A DNA stretch of 64,000 bases from Colius striatus (taxonomy: Eukaryota; Chordata; Aves; Coliiformes; Coliidae). The notes below the pieces were generated by a model that made no database searches, was not told the DNA's origin, and saw nothing but the letters and a program-made list of their open reading frames with translations. Where the stretch lies: the NCBI RefSeq assembly GCF_028858725.1, contig NC_084765.1:11487501-11551500 (forward strand), in the 5' to 3' direction. The translations under genes and the position numbers were made by a program. Numbering within the stretch: the first letter of the stretch is position 1; the number at the start of each line of letters is the position of its first letter. Below are positions 47,807 to 60,235 of the stretch, piece after piece.

Positions 47807-50800
47807 ATGGCCTGTTGGGCAGGGTTCCTGCCTACAGGTCACAGGTATTGCAGTGTGATGCTGGCACTGGACAGATTCTCATGCTCCAGCCTGGCACCTG
47901 CTGTCAGCCCCTGCTGCAGGACCTCTTTTGGAATGTATCCTATGTGGATCACTGAGCCTCGAGCCTCCTCAAGGTAAAATCAAGTTTTTGTTTAAATCTG
48001 TGATTTGTTGTTTTTCATGATATCTAATAGGATAAAACAGGCTGGTATGTCAGATTAGCAACTTAATAGCTTTCTCCTCCTCTGCACTGGCAGTTTTTTA
48101 GATGGTATTATCTAAAGTGATTTGCTACCCTGGAGATTATGACAAGCAAAGCCTGAATAAACCCCCTATCAAAGAAACTTTCCTGTAATGTTATTTGGAT
48201 AAATAAAAGCACCTTGCGTTAGCAGACATCTTCTGTGAAATATTTCTAATGCTTTGTGACAGGGGATTATTTTTTCTGTTTTGAACTTGAACCTGTCATC
48301 AACCAGCAGCTTTGTTTGCTTTTGTTCTTTTCAGCTGTTCCCTGGATGCCCTAGTGTAAGCTGTCAGCTCTGGAGTACACTTAAACTGTGCTTTGTGCTG
48401 GAGATTGATCTTAAGGGTTGCATTGTCTTGCCATGTAAGCACCAAAGGGGCTAGTGCAGGTAGTGCTGGCCTGGGATTCCTGGCTCGCTTCCTCTAAACC
48501 CAAACCCAAAGAAATATGGGTAAAAACCAGCACTGATGTTTTTCTTCGCAAGAGCACAGAACTGTCACAGCACAAGCAAGTTTTCTGTTTCTTCCCACTT
48601 GCTCTGGCCTGTGGGAATACTGCACAGTGAGGTGCAGTGAGCCAGGTCTTAAATGTTACAAGATTTTAATTTTTTTTTAATGATCCACAGAAGTTGTTTT
48701 TCACAGTGCTGACTCCTCTTCTTCAAGGTCTCAACAGATTAGCCGCTGCCTTTTCTCCCCTGGCCCAGCACAGAAGAGGCTGAGCACACTGGGGAGATCA
48801 CTGGGCCTAGACAGCAATGTCCCTGTGCTGGTGAGAGGGGAACAAGATGGATTTTATTACCGTGGTACAGTAAAAGAGGAGATAGAGGTGAGTGATGGTC
48901 ACTGTGCAGTAGCCATGGGGGTGTGTAGTAGGATGCCCAGTCCAGCAGCAGTCCTCAAGCACCACCTGAGTTTAGTGTGGCAGTTTTGATTTCAGCTGGT
49001 GCATGGATTAGAGAACAGATTACCAGGACAGCTGACACTTGTGTTCATGTCGATTCATAAAGCTCCCGATGTGCCTGATTCCAAGCTGTCCTCACCTCCT
49101 GCTGCCTGGCATGCCAGGTGAGCCTCTTGCATACAGCACAGCCTCAGATACCAGTCAACTAATAATGATTAAATTCTTACTCTGCTCAGCCTCCTTTAAT
49201 GAGCCTGTTTCTAGAAGTGACTAGGCATGTTTTAGGGATCCTCATCTTGTGTCAGAAGATGAGTGCTCCCCAAACTCCCAGTTCCTGGTGAGAGCAGTGT
49301 TGTTGTGCACCTCACAGGAGCAGGCTCTCTGCTTCTGCTGGCACTGGGCACTGAGCCAGGCTCACGCAGCCTGAGTACTGCTGTGAGCCATGTGCTGGCT
49401 ACTGTTATGTGTAGACACATAACCATCAATAGAATAGGAAAAGCATTAGTGTTTTATGTACACACTTCCACACCAATGGCTCAGTGTATTTTCAGAAATG
49501 TTAGTGAAAGCTTTAATTCATTAGTTTGTTAGCACTTCAAACTTAACAGAAAAAAGAGCCTATTCTTTCTCAAGAACACGGAAGTACCTCATTTCATTGT
49601 TGATGGAAAGCCTCTTGACAGGCCTTCATTTAAAAGAAAAAAATTCCCAACAACCCTCCCAAGAAGCTGAGTTAGTATTGTATGTAATGAGGAAGGACTT
49701 GGGCATGACCAAAGAACAGGTCAGTGTTCAGTGTCCCTTCCTACCTGGTGTACACAGCGTGGCTTGTGAAATCCAGTTCCACTCTATAGCTTTTTCTCTT
49801 GGGAAGGAAAATACAGGTGCTAGTGGCAATGAATCTGTACATACGTTTCACTCAACCTGCTTTCTGGTGAGCCTCATGAAGGTTTTTCTGGCTGTCTCAA
49901 TGCTGAACTAACACCACACACTATTTAGTTACTATTTAGGCTCTCTTTGTGTTTTGACCTAGCCACATAGCCACAGAATGGCCTCCTGGTGAGGGTTACA
50001 AGACACATTACAGACATTTTCAGGGGAACCATTATTTTGTTCCTGGTAACAGAGTGAAAGAGGCATGTTCCTGGTAGAGTTTGCCAAACCAATTGTGTCG
50101 TGTAGAAGGCATCCAGTGTGTGTGCAAAAAACACCAAAGGATGACATCCTGGAATATGTGAATGGGATGAAACACTCCTTGCTCCCTGGAGACAAAGTCC
50201 TGGCACCCTGGGAGCCAGATATGGCCAGGTACGGCCCAGGAACTGTCCTCACGGGCATTGAGACAAGGGACCCCTTACGAGGTAAGAAAGATGCTGCCTT
50301 CTTCTTTCTCACCTTACTCCACAACATGAGTGAGACTATCAGGATAAACTCTTGTTGTGGTGCTACTGCCAGAGAAACATCAGTGCCCAAACTACAGTTT
50401 AGGTTTGGTTAAAGCCTACAGGAGCTGATGGGACTTGCTGATGGGTATCTGCATGTAACCTCACCAGTCTGACCCTAAGGAAGTTATGACCCATAAAAAT
50501 GCCATTTTCGTGTCTGCAGATGTGCTATTTGCCATCTGCTCAGACAAGTTTGTGTCTGCCATATCAAGGATGGTGGCCTTTCCATGAGAAATATAAATGA
50601 GGCAGCTCTCACAGAACCTGCATCTCTGCTTGACTGCTCACGTTTGTGAGCATTGGTATATCTGGGTGTGATTTTTATCACTGAAAAGAAGGAGATTTCC
50701 AAAGCTCATTGTTTTTTTTTCCCCATGTCTGACAGTTAAACCCCACTGAGTTAGCAGTAATACTCTTGAGAATAGTATTTTGATAACTTTGGCAGTAACA

Positions 50801-52353
50801 ACAGAAGTTACTCAGTTAACATTTTCTTGTTCATCTGATGACAAATGGAAAGATGCTGGCAGGCCTGTGGTCACACTGATGGTGCCCTAGCTGCCCACTC
50901 CACCTTCCATGATATAATGGTGAGGTGCTACAGAGCAGAGTGATAGGTGATCCTACTGCTTGAAATTAGTAGAAAGTGCATAAAGCTGCAAAGCCTGATC
51001 TGTGTATGTGCACTGCCAAGGCAGGCCAGCTGCTTATGGTTGCTTGCCTTTTCTCTCAACAGCCTCAGAAGATGAAGAAATCATGGTTGAGTTTTGGAAT
51101 GACAAGAAAGTGAAACTCCCACAAGGTGTGGCTCTGTGGATCCCTCCTAGCCTGTGGGAGAGGATTGTAGAGATGATCCACATGCCCTTCACTAACAGGT
51201 TGAAGCCTAGAGAAAGTTTGGACACTACCTCTTGTATCTTTTCCTGTAGTCCTAAAACAGCCCTCGTTCCTGTTTGTGCTGTGTGTAGCCTTGCCAAGCA
51301 CTGCTTGCTCTACTCACCTTGCTGGCACTGTCACTGTGATGGTATATGCTGTTTGTCAGCATATGTAAGGTGCATCTGCTGTTGCTGTCCTCATGTTGAT
51401 GCCTGGTGGCCTCTTCCATCCAGGTCTCTGGTCTTTCAGAGTGATACTAAAGAGTCCAGCAGTGAGCCCTCTCCGTGCCTTCTAGAATGGAAAGGCCCAA
51501 AACAAGAAGTAACAGCAGCTGTGGCAGCACCTTCGTCTTCCTCTTGTGATTTAGAGTGCAACCTGGAGCCATTCCCCACTAAGAGCACTGTGGTGGACAG
51601 TGCTGTTAACACAGGCTCTGGCTGTCCCGAGGAGCCCAGGCTCGAGGATTCTGCAAGACCCAAGTGGAAATACTGTGAAAGAAGTGACTGCAAGTCCCAT
51701 CCCAGTAATTCAGGTACCTTTTAATAACCCCACAGGGAAGCAGCAGAGGGGAAAAAAGCAAATGTATTCTGGGCCCCCTTCCTTTGGGCAGTCACTTTGC
51801 CTGTAGTTTACTGGTATAAATACGATAAATTTGCGTATCAGTCACTGATACAATACTTCCCCCCTCCTCAAGGCTTCTGCTGCCTCATTTTGCATACTAG
51901 CTCTTACTTTGACAGTTCACCCAATGCAAAACTACCAGAACGACGATGTATTTCCTTTGCAAGCATAGATATTCCTCTCTGGGTTTGTTCTTCATAATTT
52001 TCTTCTGCTTTTTATGATATTAACCTCTTCATTAACCTTAGCTAGTCCATGCAGAATAACCTGAAATAATTCCTTTCAGGCTTGAAGTGCATTTTCCTCT
52101 CTCCTGAAAGGAGTGTTCTGCTTTCACTCTTAAGATACAATTTTACTCCTTCCCAGGACTCAGCAGTTGCAGCAGCACGTGCACAAAGGGCAAGCAGGAA
52201 TCCAAAGCCATCTCCCTTGGGCACATGTCCCATGTTGCCCCAACTAATGGAAGTGCAATGTTTGAAACTGTTGAGCAGTCTCCCAGACAGCAACTCACAA
52301 TGAAAGAAACTTTAAGGGACCAAGATTTCAAGCTGTCACTGGGGGTAAGGTAA
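47807..52353 (+). CDS. C11orf16: C11orf16 orthologue, Tudor-like (DUF4537) protein (join 47807-47973, 48728-48887, 50053-50281, 51063-51713, 52157-52353)
   Basis: Five exons with GT/AG borders chain in phase to 1,404 bases, 467 residues, the length I recall for human C11orf16. Exon 1 matches the human N terminus only weakly (HRYCSVMLALDR against KYCSVATSLK). Exons 2-4 give two Tudor-like modules: VPVLVRGEQDGFYYRGTVKE then GMFLVEFAKPIV, and LPGDKVLAPWEPDMARYGPG then EIMVEFWNDKKVKLP. Exon 4 continues with a cysteine cluster (15 Cys in residues 243-294), WWPL, a Ser-rich stretch and STVVDSAVNTGSG, which matches human MVNSAVNTDP. Exon 5 is diverged. Function is unknown; Tudor-like folds often bind methylated residues or histone/RNA partners, which is inference here. 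Start chosen at 47807 because an in-frame TGA is ten codons upstream. The exon-5 end could instead use the GTAAGG donor at 52345. Confidence 0.88.
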
Positions 52354-52715
52354 CCTGTATTAATACTGTATTTATATAAGCATAATGCGTGTTTGAGTGG
52401 AAGAAATCATCTTGTTAGTGGTCTGGAAGTTGGCTAGAAAAATATATTGTTCCTAACAACTGCTTGCTTAAGACCATGCACCAGTTTGTTACAGGCAAGA
52501 AACTTCACTAGCTAAAGATCCCCAAACCCTAAGGAAGGGCTGAAGCTGCTTGGTAAAAATGGAAAAGATTTTGCCAGTAATTGTGTGAGCATTCAGTAAC
52601 GCAGATTTCAATTCAGAAACCTGCCAAATACCCACTGACATCAACCCAATGAAGTCCAGTGGAAGTGGGGACATACATGAGTGGCCCTGGAAATGGACAG
52701 ATGTGACTTAGCAGC

Positions 52716-52721
52716 AATAAA
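52716..52721 (+). terminator. C11orf16: C11orf16 polyadenylation signal
   Basis: AATAAA in TAGCAGCAATAAAACACAAG, about 360 bases after the stop of exon 5. Confidence 0.5.
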
Positions 52722-55650
52722 ACACAAGAAAAGACTAAAACTGGAAAGGTGCTGGGCTCTAACAGTCAAACTCTAATAGTCATAATCTCTATCTCTGAAA
52801 GACAAAAGCAGATTTTTTTAACAAAGTCTTTACTGAGTATCTTCTTTAGTCCCTCACAGAGAAGCAAGCAGTTTAAACAGCAGGTCCCTATCCTGAAACC
52901 AGGGAATTAAACACACTGTGTCACAGCTAGGAACAAGGACATCACCTGATTTTTGGGCCTGGTTCCTGTTGGCCATGGTCCCCTCCTGCTTTGGAAAACT
53001 TGGGGAAAAAAAAATTAGAACACAAACGTTAAGAAAAGCAAGCACAGAAAAGAGGAAGAAAAAAGCTTACAGGAAGAAGGGGAAGATGAAAGAACAGCAG
53101 GATGAACAGAAACGCTGCTCTGGACAAAAGCAGCAGGGATACAATTTACAAACTTTAAATCAGAAATAAAATATCAGTACCTCTGTAACTTCATGCTCTT
53201 GCTACTGCAAGTTGACTACAGAGTAGAACTTTGAACATGCTAAACTTGCATGATTTTCTTTAGAAGAAGATTAATCTGTTAATGACATCTTACTGAACAG
53301 AGGATATACTGTAATATATCTTGTATTCTCACAATTACGTACATTAATTTTAAGCAGATCCCTACCAACTTATTGACAGCATGATTCCTACTGTATTATT
53401 TAAATAATTGCAATTACAGACCTTTGTAATTGATTTCCTAGGAATTTTTAGGCCAGTATGGAGCTCCAGGCCGACATGCTGCTTGTGTCACAGCTGTGCA
53501 CTGCAGTGACGTGCTTTGCCTTTTGGTAAAACTAAAAAGAAAGCAGAGTGTTTTCATTCTAGCCCCAAACCAACAGCATGAATAACAGCAGTGGATGCAA
53601 TGTGGGAGTACAGAGTATAATGGCATACTTTTATTCCTATCAAGGAGGTGGTTTTAAAAATGTTGCTACTCTTTGAGATAGCTGAAGCAGTTTTATCATG
53701 TAGTACAGACTGCATCAGAAGTAACTTGCAACAGACAAGTGGAGTCAGACAGCAGGCTTTCCAGAGGTGCTCCCTGTGGGGCTAATGTCCTCCCACTGTG
53801 GCCACCAAAAATCCTCCTACCTTCTGAAGGAACAAAGGTTTTTGTCAAAGTCTAACAGCTTCTGAAAATGCTTTGGTGTTATTGCATACTTCTGTGGTCC
53901 AGCAGGAAAGTTTGTACTAGCACAGAAACTGTACCATTATTTAAGCTACAGGAGGCAGAGTTATCTATCTTACAGCCCGGAAAGCAGCAGCTATAAAGAC
54001 ATTAGACTTCCAAATGATTTGTTTTCTGCCCTCCAGGAAGAAGGTTCTGCATCATCAGAAAAATAAACATATAAAACAGCAAGAAAAAAGCCACAGTCAG
54101 ATGATACAACATAAAGCTATTTGCACAGATGACAAACTTGACAGTACAGAACATCTCAGAGGACAGACAGAAAAAACAGCAATGAGCTCACTTGCAACAA
54201 AGCAGAGAGGGATGTGATCAACCAGTATTTCATAAATATACACTTGATGAAATTCAGGAGATGAAATTTCAGGTAAATTGCTTCTACTAGTGTATCAGTA
54301 TTAGATTTATTAAGCAAATAAAGTTCTGATTTAGGTACTGTCTTTGGAGAATATCTTTATGGATAACTGGATAATTTTAATAACTGAGAAAATCTATTTC
54401 CACTCACAGTGAATTTTAGCATACTCATTCTTTACTCCAAAGTGTTCTTTGAAATTCCTAGTTATTTGGACTTGATCTTACAGTTCTGGAGAGATCAAGA
54501 AAACTAGTATGAGCATTAAAAGCCTAAACAGATGCACAGCAGGGTCTAATAAACCTCCAATTTGTATATAGTTCTCTTGAGTCAACCAGAGGAATTCAGC
54601 ATAGTGATTTCTTTTTGTAGAAAGCCAGAAGGAATGGAGAAACAATACAACCTGACAGCTGAAAATATTTTCAGGATTAAAGCAGAAGGGAAAGTAGCCA
54701 GAGGGTAAAGTACCTGCTACTGTATATAGAAACAACAAAATGCTTAAGAGATACAGCATTCAAGTCACTGAATTTTATACTCCCATAAAAAAAGGAACTG
54801 AAACCTTAATACCATCAGCTACAAAAAGAATACATAAATATATAGGTTATACCACTAATTCTAACCCTGGAATCTGATCCTTTAGGACAGTTAAGTATCC
54901 CAGGAGTCTCGTTAGTGGGATCACTCATGTTTAAGTGTATGAACTTGGCCATACACTGCAACATGCAGTTCCTCGGTGGTACTTTTCCCCTGCAGGAAAC
55001 AGGAGATGGTTCAGAGTACCCTACTGCTTACTAAAAAAATGTAGCTAACTGGTGTTCAGCTGAGGTAGGACCTTGCAAAGAGACAGAACTTCAAGTGTCA
55101 ATAGTTTATGTGCATACACTGAACATCTAACACATATTCAAGCACCTTCGTGAGTTGGGGTTTGAGATAATGAAATAAAATGCAAATGAAATTCACTATG
55201 AGGATAGTAAGAGTACAGATAGGAGAGCTGGATTGTAGGCCAGCTGCTCTAAAATCAGTGCCAGCTCAAAGAAACCAACATACATCCGTATTCATACCAC
55301 ATCAATCCCATTCTCTGTGGTCAAGAATGTGACATAGACATTCTGTATGAGGGTAATATGAAAGAAGCTGTCATCACAAAGGCTAAATTATGACGTATTT
55401 TATTCCACTGATTGTATCTTTAATTGTTTAAAGCACAAGAACCTGGAATTACACAGTCATGTAATTGGATTTAAGGCACACAATGTACAAATATTTATAA
55501 AATCAGTGTACAAAGTGGGCTGCATATAATTGCATTGAGTATAAAACAAATCTACAGGCCATAAAAACAGAGTCCCAAACAGGAGGATGGTAATAAAGTG
55601 CTAACAAGAGAAGATAATACATAGTTCATTACATGCATTAAGAGAGCCTC
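52722..55650. other. Convergent spacer between C11orf16 and AKIP1
   Basis: About 2.9 kb of AT-rich unique sequence between the two 3' ends. It contains two lysine-rich open frames (52918-53169 and 54014-54217) that I could not tie to any gene. No repeat tail or RNA gene seen. Confidence 0.45.
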
Positions 55651-55654
55651 ATAT

Positions 55655-55660
55655 TTTATT
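55655..55660 (-). terminator. AKIP1: AKIP1 polyadenylation signal
   Basis: TTTATT on the plus strand, AATAAA on the minus strand, 28 bases beyond the AKIP1 stop codon (in minus-strand GGAATAAAATATGAGG). A second candidate lies further on, at about 55399. The close one would give a very short 3' UTR. Confidence 0.5.
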
Positions 55661-55687
55661 CCTGTGATTGCCAAGGAACAACAGACA

Positions 55688-58600
55688 TCATAGAATGAAA
55701 GTTAAATCAACACTTTGTCCGGCGTTGACATCTACCACATGGGTTTGTCGCACCATGTCCTCGGAGGTTGCTGTGACAGAATAGGTGCCAGGAGAAACTT
55801 CAATGTATATGTCTTTGGAAGCTTGTCTGGTCTTTAAGGAAAAAAACCCAAAAGTTAAGTTCATTACTGTTTATTCATCTTAGATTTCCCGCAAAAATAA
55901 AAATTTCGCATTTAGGTATAAAAAAATTTACATAAACATCCTGAGATCTTTTAAAAGGTACAGATGGCGTGGCCAAAACTGTACAATGTTTCTGTCAATA
56001 CAAAAACTACCAAGTGTCCTACTCAAAGTATTTCATATCAATGCAAATAATCAGCATGCTTTAATCTTTGCCTCACAAAACTGAAAGTTGCCAATCTGTT
56101 GAATATAAACCTGGAAAGCATCCACATGACTAGGTGCTCCCACTAATTTCTACTGTGGTACAGATGCCACATTTCTCATCTTTTGTGGCTTAGGAGTTCT
56201 CAAACTTGATTTGGTGAGGTGTTAACATCTGAAAAGAAAAAGTTTTCTTTTGTTTGAGGAACACGAGTCTTCAGGGAGACTGTACGAGGGCCAAGTATAA
56301 CTGGCTAAGCAACTGCTGCCTGCCTTGCTGCATGCCTTGCCTCAGCACAGGCAATGTATCAGGGGCAGAGATGAGGTGAGACTGGAGAACTGCTGGATTA
56401 CTGTTGTTGATGTAATTTGCAAGAGCCTAAACATTAATCACAAGTGTTTGATGTTTTGTACCAGTTCAAAATATAAAGTAGACTCCTAACTGATTACATG
56501 CCAGAATGCCACAATCTGGTTCATAATTAGTTGTGCAAGTCTCTGCATGCCCATTCTACTGCCCACCTGTTAGGATGTTAGGATTGTGAGTGCACCACTG
56601 GTTAAGCTGCTGTGCCACCACAAAGTCTCCCCACCTGATCACAACTTTGAATCAGCTTGATGCAAAATGATAAATAAATGTTATACCTCGATTTTAAAAC
56701 AAATTAGTCTATAAACTTACATGTTGCTGGCAAGTTTGAGCTTGACAAGATGCTACAGAAGCTTCAGTCCTCTGGAAAGAAAAGGATACTGTTTTCTAAT
56801 GGTACAACACAAAGTCCATGAAATTTTACCCTCCACAAAAGGACAAATATGACACCAAATGTCACCAGATGTGCCACCAAAACCACCTACTTACCTCTTC
56901 TTTGGAGGACACTGGCTCTCTTTCCCCTGCTTGCCTGCCATGGTATCTACAGATGTGTTTGATTTCTTGCTCCTTGCATCTGCAGGCTGCCATGCCACTA
57001 TAGTACTTCTGGACAACAACAGAGAATACTACATGAGGAAGCATCAAAGCTATGCTCCCAGCTACTGTAGATTTACAATTCAAAGTGGAACTGCACAGCT
57101 AATGACCTTCTGTATTAATTGGCTGTTTTATTCTCGTGTAAAGATGAAAATGCCTGGATGTCCACAGACTGCATGTCTTCTGGTACAAAAGTTGTCAGCC
57201 CTGGTTTTAGATGCCTGTCTCCTGACACAATATATAGGGATACTCTGACACCTCAGAACCGAATTCATGACAATATCACAAGGAATGATCTGGAAACATC
57301 TATCTCATCTGGCTCTTCAAGAAAGGCGCTGCTGGAAGAAGGTGTAGTTTACAGGTCCTTAGTAGGATGTAGATGTAAGCTAGGTGCTTTGCAACCTAGC
57401 CAGTGAGGGCTGGTTCTGCAGGGCACCTGCAGGAGCAGTGCTTTAAAGCTGAACATGTTAATACAGAAAAATTAGTCAGTGAAGAAGCTAAAGCATCTTC
57501 ACAGCTGGTAGCAGTAGCACAGTGGTTTTGAGAATTGTATTTAAATCCACAGCAGCCCTTCTCTGGCTCTCCAGTAAAGGTACTTGAAACTCCCCCACTA
57601 CAGATGAAATATTTGAACACAGCTCTGCTCTGCTGCCATCTGTTGTCACCAAAGAACTCCTGCCAAGACTGCTTTCACAAAAGGACTAAGAAGTTCCAAT
57701 ACCTATTTTAGTTCACTTATATCTTCCTTGTCTTTGACTGTCAAAACTAAAAATAGAGCCAATAGCAATTCTTATTGCTAAATCTACAGCTGTGCTTTAC
57801 TCCTTGAGGTTATGCACATGTCAACAGATTTGGTTGCTTGCATTGTGGTTTACTGTGGAGCTATGTCCAAATAATACATGAAATTCTCTGGCTAACTGCA
57901 TGTGCCTAAATGGTTATGTTTGGCTGTGGCTTCTTATTTGCACATTGTAAACTTTATCTATGAATTTGTGAGTCTAAGAATCCTCTTCCCCCTTTTATGT
58001 CACCTCTACAGAAGATGACTGAAACAGTACTGTCTTGGCCGATGCATAAATATTGAAGTCATTCAGGGCTTGTATCAACTCTAATACTCCTAATAGGGCA
58101 CAGGATGAGTATACAGTTGCATTTTTGTTTCATCTTGTATAAAACTATTCTGCCTGAGTTATTTTAGAATTAACTGGTTACTGTGTATGTAGTGCTTTGA
58201 AATAATAAAGGAGTTGCTTAAGAGCTAATCATCTGGTGTGTGTTGAACTACTATTTTATCTAATTTAACTGAAGACTTAGCCACTATTATTAACTCTGCA
58301 GACGATACACTCCCTGCTCCATTATGATAACCGATCCCAGAGGGCATGTCAACTGAGATCGAGTTTTCAGAGACTTTGATGCAGTAGTTGGGCAGCAGGG
58401 CTGTATTCACAAGGATGAGCTGGCAGACATGGGCCCCTGGTCCAGAGGCGTAATGACACCTGGCAGCCAGAGCCAAAGTGGAAGCAGTGGAGCTGTGCAT
58501 TTGCATGCCATACCTCTCAATTTCTACTTAGCACAAAGATACAGTGCTGCTGGGAAACCCAGCCCAGTAACAACATCTCAAATAGTTTGCTTAAACAATA

Positions 58601-60235
58601 CTGGGGAGGTCAACTCTCAGTTCAGAGAAGATGGATGACACAAAGCAATCAGCAATCTCTGCACACAACTCAAACTCTCCCTTACTTCTGCCAGCTGGAA
58701 CACCCCGAATGGCAGCCAGCACAGTGATGATGAAAACAAAAGGTTACTTTGTTGTAAAGCTGCACCACAACAGAAGTGCAGAGGTACCTGAAAGCACTGG
58801 AAACAACTCTGTACATTGTGACAGATGATGAGCCTGGACAGTGGCTGACACAATGTAATTTGTGACAATGACATTTCTGTCTCTCTAACCATATTGCCTT
58901 TCCACCAAGCAGAGAAAACCCCTGCTAAAGTCTGTACCTACTGCCTTTGGAAAATGCTGAGAGTGTTTATCAACTGAGGTGGTACCAGGGGTCCAGGTAG
59001 CACTGATGAAAGCTACCATGTAACCTACCACATGATGGCAAATGCCCTGAAAATTGTAATCTAGGTTGGCATCACAGGCTCCCTGGATAAGCTCTTACCA
59101 TGCAATAAGCAAAACTGAAGTCTAGTTTTTTTTCAGTTCTAGCAAAAGTAGTATGAACAGGCCTCTGCCAGGCACATCAGCATTCCCCTGTGCACAGATC
59201 TGTGGGCAAAACCTCACCTCACACTCCTTTGTGGCTTGATTCATCAAGTTCACAATTGAAGCGAATGCTGCATTGAGACGTTCTGAATCTTCTTCCTGCA
59301 ATTAAAAGACTGGTTTTTGTAACTCATAACGTGGCACTGGTTGCTTAGGTGATTAAACAGCAAAACACTGGCTTGTGGTGGAAGCTGTCTCTAGGGTGAC
59401 TGACACAGTGAAGTGTGGCCCAGCGCCGCGGTGCTCGGCTGTACCGCAGCCGCTCGCTGCGCCCAAGAGGCCAGCGCATGGAGCGACGGCCTCGCTGCGG
59501 TAAAGCTCCTCTCATTTAGCCGCGAGGGCCCTCAACTGTTCCCTACCGGCTTTGCCCAGGTAAAACGCTGGGGGGGAGTCACTCAGCGCATCTTAAAGCT
59601 CCTCCGGCTCGTCAAAGCACAGGCGTGGCTGTCCCACGCGCATCTATCTGCTCACCCGGCCTCCTCGGGAGGCGGGCTGTCCAGCCGCCACGGAAGGAAA
59701 CAGCGCTTCTCAGCCGCGTTGCCGCCGCCACGACCGCCCCCGCCCCGCCGCCCGCAGCGACTGAGCGGGGCAGAGCCCGAGCCCGAGCCCGGCAGCCGCC
59801 CCGCCGCCCGCAGCGACTGAGCGGGGCAGAGCCCGAGCCCGAGCCCGGCAGCCGCCCCGCCGCCCGCAGCGACTGAGCGGGGCAGAGCCCGAGCCCGGCA
59901 GCCGTCCCGCCGCCCGCAGCGACTGACCGGGGCAGAGCCCGAGCCTGGCAGCCGTCCCGCCGCCCGCAGCGACTGACCGGGGCAGAGCCCGAGCCCGGCA
60001 GCCGTCCCGCCGCCCGCAGCGACTGAGCGGGGCAGAGCCCGAGCCCGGCAGCCGTCCCGCCGCCCGCAGCGACTGACCGGGGCAGAGCCCGAGCCCGGCA
60101 GCCGTCCCGCCGCCCGCAGCGACTGACCGGGGCAGAGCCCGAGCCCGGCAGCCGTCCCGCCGCCCGCCGCCGCCGCGCCCGCTCCAGCACGTCGCGCGCC
60201 AGCCCCGCCGTGCGCCCCGCGCGCGCCCCCTCCAT
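55688..60235 (-). CDS. AKIP1: AKIP1, A-kinase-interacting protein 1 (minus; join 60128-60235, 59218-59295, 56895-57008, 56721-56771, 55688-55831)
   Basis: Adaptor that binds the PKA catalytic subunit and NF-kB p65 in the nucleus. Exon 1 starts at 60235 with MEGARAGRTAGLARDVLERA, matching human LALEVLERAKRR. Exon 59218-59295 reads RLNAAFASIVNLMNQATKEC, matching the region of human FRTMAEFMDYTSSQCG. Exon 56895-57008 opens KYYSG and holds KHICRYHG. Exon 56721-56771 reads RTEASVASCQAQTCQQH. The last exon is strongly conserved: KDIYIEVSPGTYSVTATSED, then THVVDVNAGQSVDL, TGA at 55690-55688. The last four exons have clean GT/AG borders and phase 0. The end of exon 1 is uncertain: I placed it at the first in-phase GTCAGT (60127) inside a minisatellite, giving 164 residues (human 210). 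A stronger GTGAGC donor at 59655 would be out of phase with the current repeat number. Head-to-head with DENND2B. Confidence 0.88.
57009..59217. other. AKIP1 intron between coding exons 2 and 3
   Basis: Unique intron sequence of 2.2 kb. Several short open frames occur on both strands, none with splice sites and similarity together. No repeat tail recognised. Confidence 0.5.
59755..60166 (-). repeat. GC-rich minisatellite, eight units of 50 or 56 bp, at the end of AKIP1 exon 1
   Basis: Units begin with CAGCGACTGA at 59755, 59811, 59867, 59917, 59967, 60017, 60067 and 60117. The first two are 56 bp (an extra GAGCCC); the other six are 50 bp. Two unit types exist: GACTGAGC (units 1, 2, 3, 6) and GACTGACC (units 4, 5, 7, 8). 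On the minus strand the second type carries GGTCAGT, a usable splice-donor motif, and the first type does not. Neither 50 nor 56 is a multiple of three, yet at least two minus-strand frames stay open through the array. Near identity of units suggests recent expansion and variable copy number. Confidence 0.95.

Noticed and set aside
47695-47955. 86-codon frame starting MDTLESICLW over C11orf16 exon 1
   Set aside because: A different frame of the same exon, starting at 47807, gives YCSV-type similarity to human C11orf16 and splices in phase to exon 2.
52918-54217. Two lysine-rich open frames (52918-53169 and 54014-54217) after C11orf16, considered as extra exons of that gene
   Set aside because: The phases do not chain with the end of exon 4 or exon 5, and exon 5 already matches the human C-terminal pattern. 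They look like A-rich intergenic DNA.
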